From positions 14,402 to 48,520 of the IMG/VR virus record IMGVR_UViG_3300028388_001457: a stretch of 34,119 nucleotides of DNA, one strand, 5' to 3'. The notes beneath the pieces are model-generated. The model worked only from the letters and a program-made list of their open reading frames with translations, had not been told where the DNA came from and searched no databases. Both the position numbers and the translations under genes were made by a program. This DNA is from a virus. Positions 30,624 to 34,119 of the stretch are shown here, piece by piece (position 1 is the first letter of the stretch; the number at the start of each line of letters is the position of its first letter).

Positions 30624-33155
30624 ATGGTACGTGCTGGCATGAAGTTAAACGAAATGCTAGAACTTGACGAAGCAGTTTTAAACTTTCAACAGCGAAGACA
30701 ACGTGCGCTCACTATGCGTAGATATAAATCGAAAATTGCTGCCGCTCGAAAGCGTATGCGTAAAAGAGCCGCAACAAAAGACAAGCTACAGCAAAGAGCA
30801 AGAAAGAAAGCAATCAGCATTATTCGTAAAAAGGTTGCTGGACAGAAGGGTGCAGATTATAGCAATCTGAATCCTGCAGAAAAAATGATGATTGATAAGC
30901 GAGTGATGAAGCGCCAAGGTGCAATTGCTCGTATCGCAAAGAAGCTGTTACCAAAAGTTCGTAAAGCAGACCTTGCTCGTATCTCTGGTAAGAGTGTCAA
31001 CGAAGAATTTGAACTGTTCTTAGAAAAAACTGAAGTAAGACAAGACCCAGATATCAAAGATAAAAAGGGCACTCAGCCAGACGTATATTACAAAGGTTTG
31101 GCGCCGTCAACAAAAGATAAGCGTGACGCACACTTCAAAAAAGGCTCGAAGATGGATGATGATAATCCAGCCGCTTACAAGCCAGCACCAGGTGATGCAA
31201 GAGCAGAAACAAAACCTTCGAAGCATACAAAGAAGTATCAACAAATGTATGGCGAAGAAGTCGCTGAAGCATCAATGAATGATACAAAACCCAAGAAGCG
31301 TTATCATGAAGCTCGTAAAAAAGATGGTACTGTTAAGTTAGATAGACGCTTTCGCGCATTTAAGTCTGCATCAAAGCCAGGTGCTGACATGCCAGAAGAG
31401 TTCGAAAACGATCTCGACCTACTTAACTTCATCGAAGAAGTTTCAAATGATATTGCTGAAGAGCTACACATTGATGAAGCAAAGCAAATCAAAGGTCTCA
31501 AAACAAAAGCAGAAAAGTCTGGAATCTCTTACGGTATTCTGAAAAAAGTTTACGATAGAGGTATAGCGGCATGGAGAACTGGTCATCGTCCAGGCACAAC
31601 TCCACAGCAATGGGCTTTTGCAAGAGTCAATTCTTTCTTAACAGGCGGTAAGACACGCACAACTGCAGACAAAGATTTGTGGGCAAAAGCGAAATCTCAA
31701 AAAGAAGAAGTTGAGTTAATTCCTGTTGTCGAAGAAATGTCATGTCCTGTTGCAACACAAAATGTAAAAATCAATACAAAGAATCGTGATGCCACAATTA
31801 AAAACTTTATGTATGGTCCACTCAATGTTGATGAGCCTGGAGACTATTGGGAAAAAGTTGCAGATAAGTGGGATACGACTACAGAAGCCGCAAAGAAATC
31901 TAAGTGTTCAAATTGCGTAGCATTTGATATTTCAGAAAGAATGAAAGATTGTATGCCAGGAGAAACATCAGACGATGATGGGGAGCTTGGTTATTGCTGG
32001 ATGCATCACTTTAAGTGTCACTCTGCTAGAACCTGTACAACATGGGCAAAGGGTGGACCTATCACAGACGACGACAAATCTTATGATTGGCAAGAACGTG
32101 CTGGTATGAATGAAGTATTCGATCCATGGAAAATCAAAAAACTTGCGTCTATTACAATCAATAAGAAAAGATACGACTACGCTAAAAAGTTAGTGCAAGA
32201 TATCTTTGATCGTAAGAAAAAAGAGGCTGGTGGTAAGCCTAGAGATATGAGACATGGTCCGGAGTACTATGCGGCACAAATCGCAAAGCAAGTACCTGGA
32301 GTTGAAGCAAGAATTCTCGCAAAAATGATTAAAGAAGAATATGGAGATATGGATCACGGTAGTGATGCACTACGTAAGAAGTATCAACAAGATACGCCAC
32401 ATCATCCAGTTGAAGATTATGTAGACGAAGCCGCACCTGATACAGATGACGCAATGAAACGATATAAAGCAGGTAAGGCTGGCTTTACTGATATTGCTCA
32501 CCTGAAAGCAAAGGGGCTGATCGCAAGAGAGGACGGCACGAAGCGAAAATCTGCCAAGTATGAGAATGTGAATGAAAAGTTTGAAGACATGCTTGAAGCA
32601 CATTTCAAAGTTGAGATTGAAGGACTTCCTGATGTGTTTATCGACGCAGACAACCCAGGTGAAGTTCGTAAGACACTTCGACAAAAGCTGAAAAAGTCAG
32701 ATGATGTGAAGGGTATTACACGCACGACTCCAGAAAAAATTAAGCAACATTTTAGAATGGTCGCTCGTGGCGATGAAGATCCCACAAAAGTAAACGAAGA
32801 GGTCACACAAAGACAGATTACTGATCTTGAAAAGTTTGCTGATAGACTACTCGATAAGTTTGGTGTTGATGTTGAGTTTACACGTCACTTTGCTGATCGC
32901 ATGAATGATGAAAGAAATGATCCTAAGATTACAATACCAGAGTTGCAAAGATTCTTTAAAAAGATCGCTAAGAATAAAGCAAAGGATATTAAGTCAAATC
33001 CTAATAGCGAAGCGGTTTTAAATGACATACAATCAGACTTAAATCTTCCCGTTGTGATTAAATACAATCGTGACGACGAGGAGTTTGAGGTTGTCAATAA
33101 AACAATCATGCGTAAGAAAAATTTTAAAACTCAAAATAAAGTAATTAAATATTAG
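30624..33155 (+). CDS. Large modular late protein with Cys/His module
   Basis: An 843-residue protein that reads as several modules: a very basic helical N-terminus (RRQRALTMRRYKSKIAAARKR), AAYKPAPGDARAETKPSKHTKKY, a DUF5872-like block (SGISYGILKKVYDRGIAAWR, then GTTPQQWAFARVNSFL), a Cys/His cluster from Cys428 (KCSNCVAF ... GYCWMHHFKCHSARTC) that may bind a metal or iron-sulphur centre, a KRYKAGKAGFTDIAHLKAKG repeat-type piece, and a C-terminal FGVDVEFTRHFADRMNDERND domain. Such modules recur in virion-associated proteins of marine T4-like phages. The frame is open upstream of ATG 30624 to 30573 and continues the truncated gene's family sequence, so the protein may originally have been one with it; no ribosome site marks 30624. 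Confidence 0.8.
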   Translation: MVRAGMKLNEMLELDEAVLNFQQRRQRALTMRRYKSKIAAARKRMRKRAATKDKLQQRARKKAISIIRKKVAGQKGADYSNLNPAEKMMIDKRVMKRQGAIARIAKKLLPKVRKADLARISGKSVNEEFELFLEKTEVRQDPDIKDKKGTQPDVYYKGLAPSTKDKRDAHFKKGSKMDDDNPAAYKPAPGDARAETKPSKHTKKYQQMYGEEVAEASMNDTKPKKRYHEARKKDGTVKLDRRFRAFKSASKPGADMPEEFENDLDLLNFIEEVSNDIAEELHIDEAKQIKGLKTKAEKSGISYGILKKVYDRGIAAWRTGHRPGTTPQQWAFARVNSFLTGGKTRTTADKDLWAKAKSQKEEVELIPVVEEMSCPVATQNVKINTKNRDATIKNFMYGPLNVDEPGDYWEKVADKWDTTTEAAKKSKCSNCVAFDISERMKDCMPGETSDDDGELGYCWMHHFKCHSARTCTTWAKGGPITDDDKSYDWQERAGMNEVFDPWKIKKLASITINKKRYDYAKKLVQDIFDRKKKEAGGKPRDMRHGPEYYAAQIAKQVPGVEARILAKMIKEEYGDMDHGSDALRKKYQQDTPHHPVEDYVDEAAPDTDDAMKRYKAGKAGFTDIAHLKAKGLIAREDGTKRKSAKYENVNEKFEDMLEAHFKVEIEGLPDVFIDADNPGEVRKTLRQKLKKSDDVKGITRTTPEKIKQHFRMVARGDEDPTKVNEEVTQRQITDLEKFADRLLDKFGVDVEFTRHFADRMNDERNDPKITIPELQRFFKKIAKNKAKDIKSNPNSEAVLNDIQSDLNLPVVIKYNRDDEEFEVVNKTIMRKKNFKTQNKVIKY

Positions 33156-33170
33156 AAAGAGGTGACGAAT

Positions 33171-34013
33171 ATGTCTTTTCCCTTAAACAAAAATATGCTA
33201 AATGCAATTATTAATAATTCTGAAAGTGATGAATGGTATGATGCGTTGGTAGACGTGTTACCAAAATACGAGATTGATACAGTTGAAAGAATTGCAGGCT
33301 TTCTTGCACAGTGCGCTCATGAAAGTGGAGATTTTAAAAGACTCGAAGAGAATCTTAACTATAGTGAAGATGCACTGAACCGAGTGTTTGGTCGATATTT
33401 TGGAAATGGTAAGAACAAAAGAGACGCGGGTGAATATGCTCGTAATCCTGAGAAAATCGCGAACTATGTTTATATGGATAAATATCGCACGAAACGCGGC
33501 GCGCTCGGTAATACAGAAGAAGGCGACGGCTGGAGATTTCGTGGTCGTGGTCTAAAGCAACTTACTGGTCGCAATAACTACGAAGCTTTCGGTAAGTTTA
33601 TTGATATGACTGCAGAAGAAGCCGCTGATTACTTGACAACGAAACAAGGTGCTGTAGAATCTGCATGTTGGTTTTGGAGCACAAATAAGTTAAATCGTTA
33701 TGCTGATAAGAACGACATTGTTGGCATGACTAAGAAAATCAATGGCGGTACTATTGGTCTTGAAGATCGCACTCATCGTTACGAAAGAGCAATTGCAGTT
33801 CTGAACGGAGAAACAACGGCTGCCCCTAAACGCAAACTCTCAGTAGGAGATACTGGACCAGATGTAGAGGCTCTTCAAAATGCTTTAGGTATAACTGCAG
33901 ACGGGGTTTTCGGACCTGCAACGAAGAGAGCAGTAAAAGTAATTCAGCGTAAGTATGCACTCGTTGCTGATGGAGTTGCTGGACCATTAACACTTAGTAA
34001 ACTTTTTGAGTAA
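33171..34013 (+). CDS. Endolysin: GH19 lysozyme/chitinase-like with C-terminal peptidoglycan-binding domain
   Basis: Cleaves the cell wall for lysis. The 280 residues comprise a GH19 catalytic domain (about 35-210) with FLAQCAHESGDF (catalytic Glu51), RLEENLNYSEDALNRVF, GDGWRFRGRGLKQLTGRNNY and CWFWSTNKLN, and a PG-binding domain (222-280) with VGDTGPDVEALQNALG, DGVFGPATKRAV and DGVAGPLT. AGAGGTG precedes ATG 33171; the in-frame GTG 33162 lies in the ribosome site. No signal peptide, so a holin encoded elsewhere is expected. The enzyme could instead be virion-bound. Confidence 0.95.
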   Translation: MSFPLNKNMLNAIINNSESDEWYDALVDVLPKYEIDTVERIAGFLAQCAHESGDFKRLEENLNYSEDALNRVFGRYFGNGKNKRDAGEYARNPEKIANYVYMDKYRTKRGALGNTEEGDGWRFRGRGLKQLTGRNNYEAFGKFIDMTAEEAADYLTTKQGAVESACWFWSTNKLNRYADKNDIVGMTKKINGGTIGLEDRTHRYERAIAVLNGETTAAPKRKLSVGDTGPDVEALQNALGITADGVFGPATKRAVKVIQRKYALVADGVAGPLTLSKLFE

Positions 34014-34025
34014 AGGGTAAATGAA

Positions 34026-34119
34026 ATGAAATCTTTTTTAGAATTCTCTGAAGAGGCTGGATCAGTATATAAAAAGCCTACGACTGTAAAACAAGCACAA
34101 GATCCAGAAATCTTGATTC
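34026..34119 (+). CDS. 5' end of a further late gene (partial)
   Basis: ATG 34026 opens a frame that runs off the window: MKSFLEFSEEAGSVYKKPTT and on. The N-terminus (MKSFLEFSEE) is of the F-L-x-F-x-E type shared with other late proteins here (for example MAKTFAQFLNES). Function cannot be told. GGGTAAATGAA precedes it, so translation follows closely on the endolysin gene. Confidence 0.6.
   Translation, partial: MKSFLEFSEEAGSVYKKPTTVKQAQDPEILI

Noticed and set aside
1-34119. CRISPR arrays, insertion sequences, integrase and attachment sites
   Set aside because: No regularly spaced repeats, transposase motifs or integrase-like frames were seen; the window fits a lytic phage.

Overview
This window is a stretch of a T4-type (Straboviridae/marine 'T4-like') myovirus genome. 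It holds the T4 core in near-canonical order, and every protein-coding gene I can support is on the + strand. Core genes recognised: 21 (prohead protease), 22 (scaffold), 23 (major capsid), uvsY, uvsW, 55 (late sigma), 47, 46, dexA-like exonuclease, 45, 44, 62, regA, 43, uvsX, 41. The arrangement (21-22-23, then a tail-tube-like gene, uvsY-uvsW-55-47-46, an accessory island, 45-44-62-regA, a second accessory patch, 43-uvsX-41) resembles marine T4-like phages more than T4 itself. There are no photosystem genes, so a cyanobacterial host is not suggested. The DUF1127 gene and an alternative oxidase of the proteobacterial/mitochondrial type point loosely to a proteobacterial, probably marine, host; this is inference.

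Layout. 1-3.9 kb: head genes, each with a TATAAATA late promoter, closed by a UUCG-loop terminator after gene 23, then a tail-tube-fold protein. 3.9-9.8 kb: recombination and late-transcription genes. 9.8-15.5 kb: accessory island with a cytidylyltransferase, a GT-B-like protein, a TET-associated glycosyltransferase (TAGT/GREB1-like) with a duplicated N-terminal module, an HNH nuclease, DexA, a dNTP-diphosphohydrolase-like protein and a GT-A glycosyltransferase. 15.5-18.6 kb: clamp, clamp loader and RegA with small nucleotide-pool genes. 18.65-20.5 kb: MazG-like, Hsp20, a small conserved protein and an alternative oxidase (all six di-iron ligands present). 20.5-25.8 kb: DNA polymerase, UvsX, replicative helicase. 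25.8-34.1 kb: a non-coding interval with a candidate minus-strand small RNA, then late genes: a possible nuclease-like protein, a DUF6267-like protein with a ligase-type KxDG motif, two tiny genes (one DUF1127), a methyltransferase, a nucleotidyltransferase apparently cut short by a deletion, a modular 843-residue protein with a Cys/His metal-site-like module, and a GH19 endolysin.

Regulation is unusually legible. Replication and recombination genes carry host-type promoters, each TTGACA with exactly 17 bp to a -10 box, while head and other late genes carry TATAAATA, read by the gp55 sigma encoded here. At two places (before gene 45 and before the small gene at 26048) the sigma-70 -10 box and the late box overlap, which would let one site serve both phases. 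Gene 55 itself has one of the best sigma-70 promoters, consistent with an early-to-late cascade.

Most worth checking: the minus-strand RNA unit (late box, structured tRNA-reminiscent RNA, terminator) at 25768-25938; the TAGT-centred glycosylation island; the alternative oxidase; the internally deleted nucleotidyltransferase at 30185-30640; and the DUF1127 pair.
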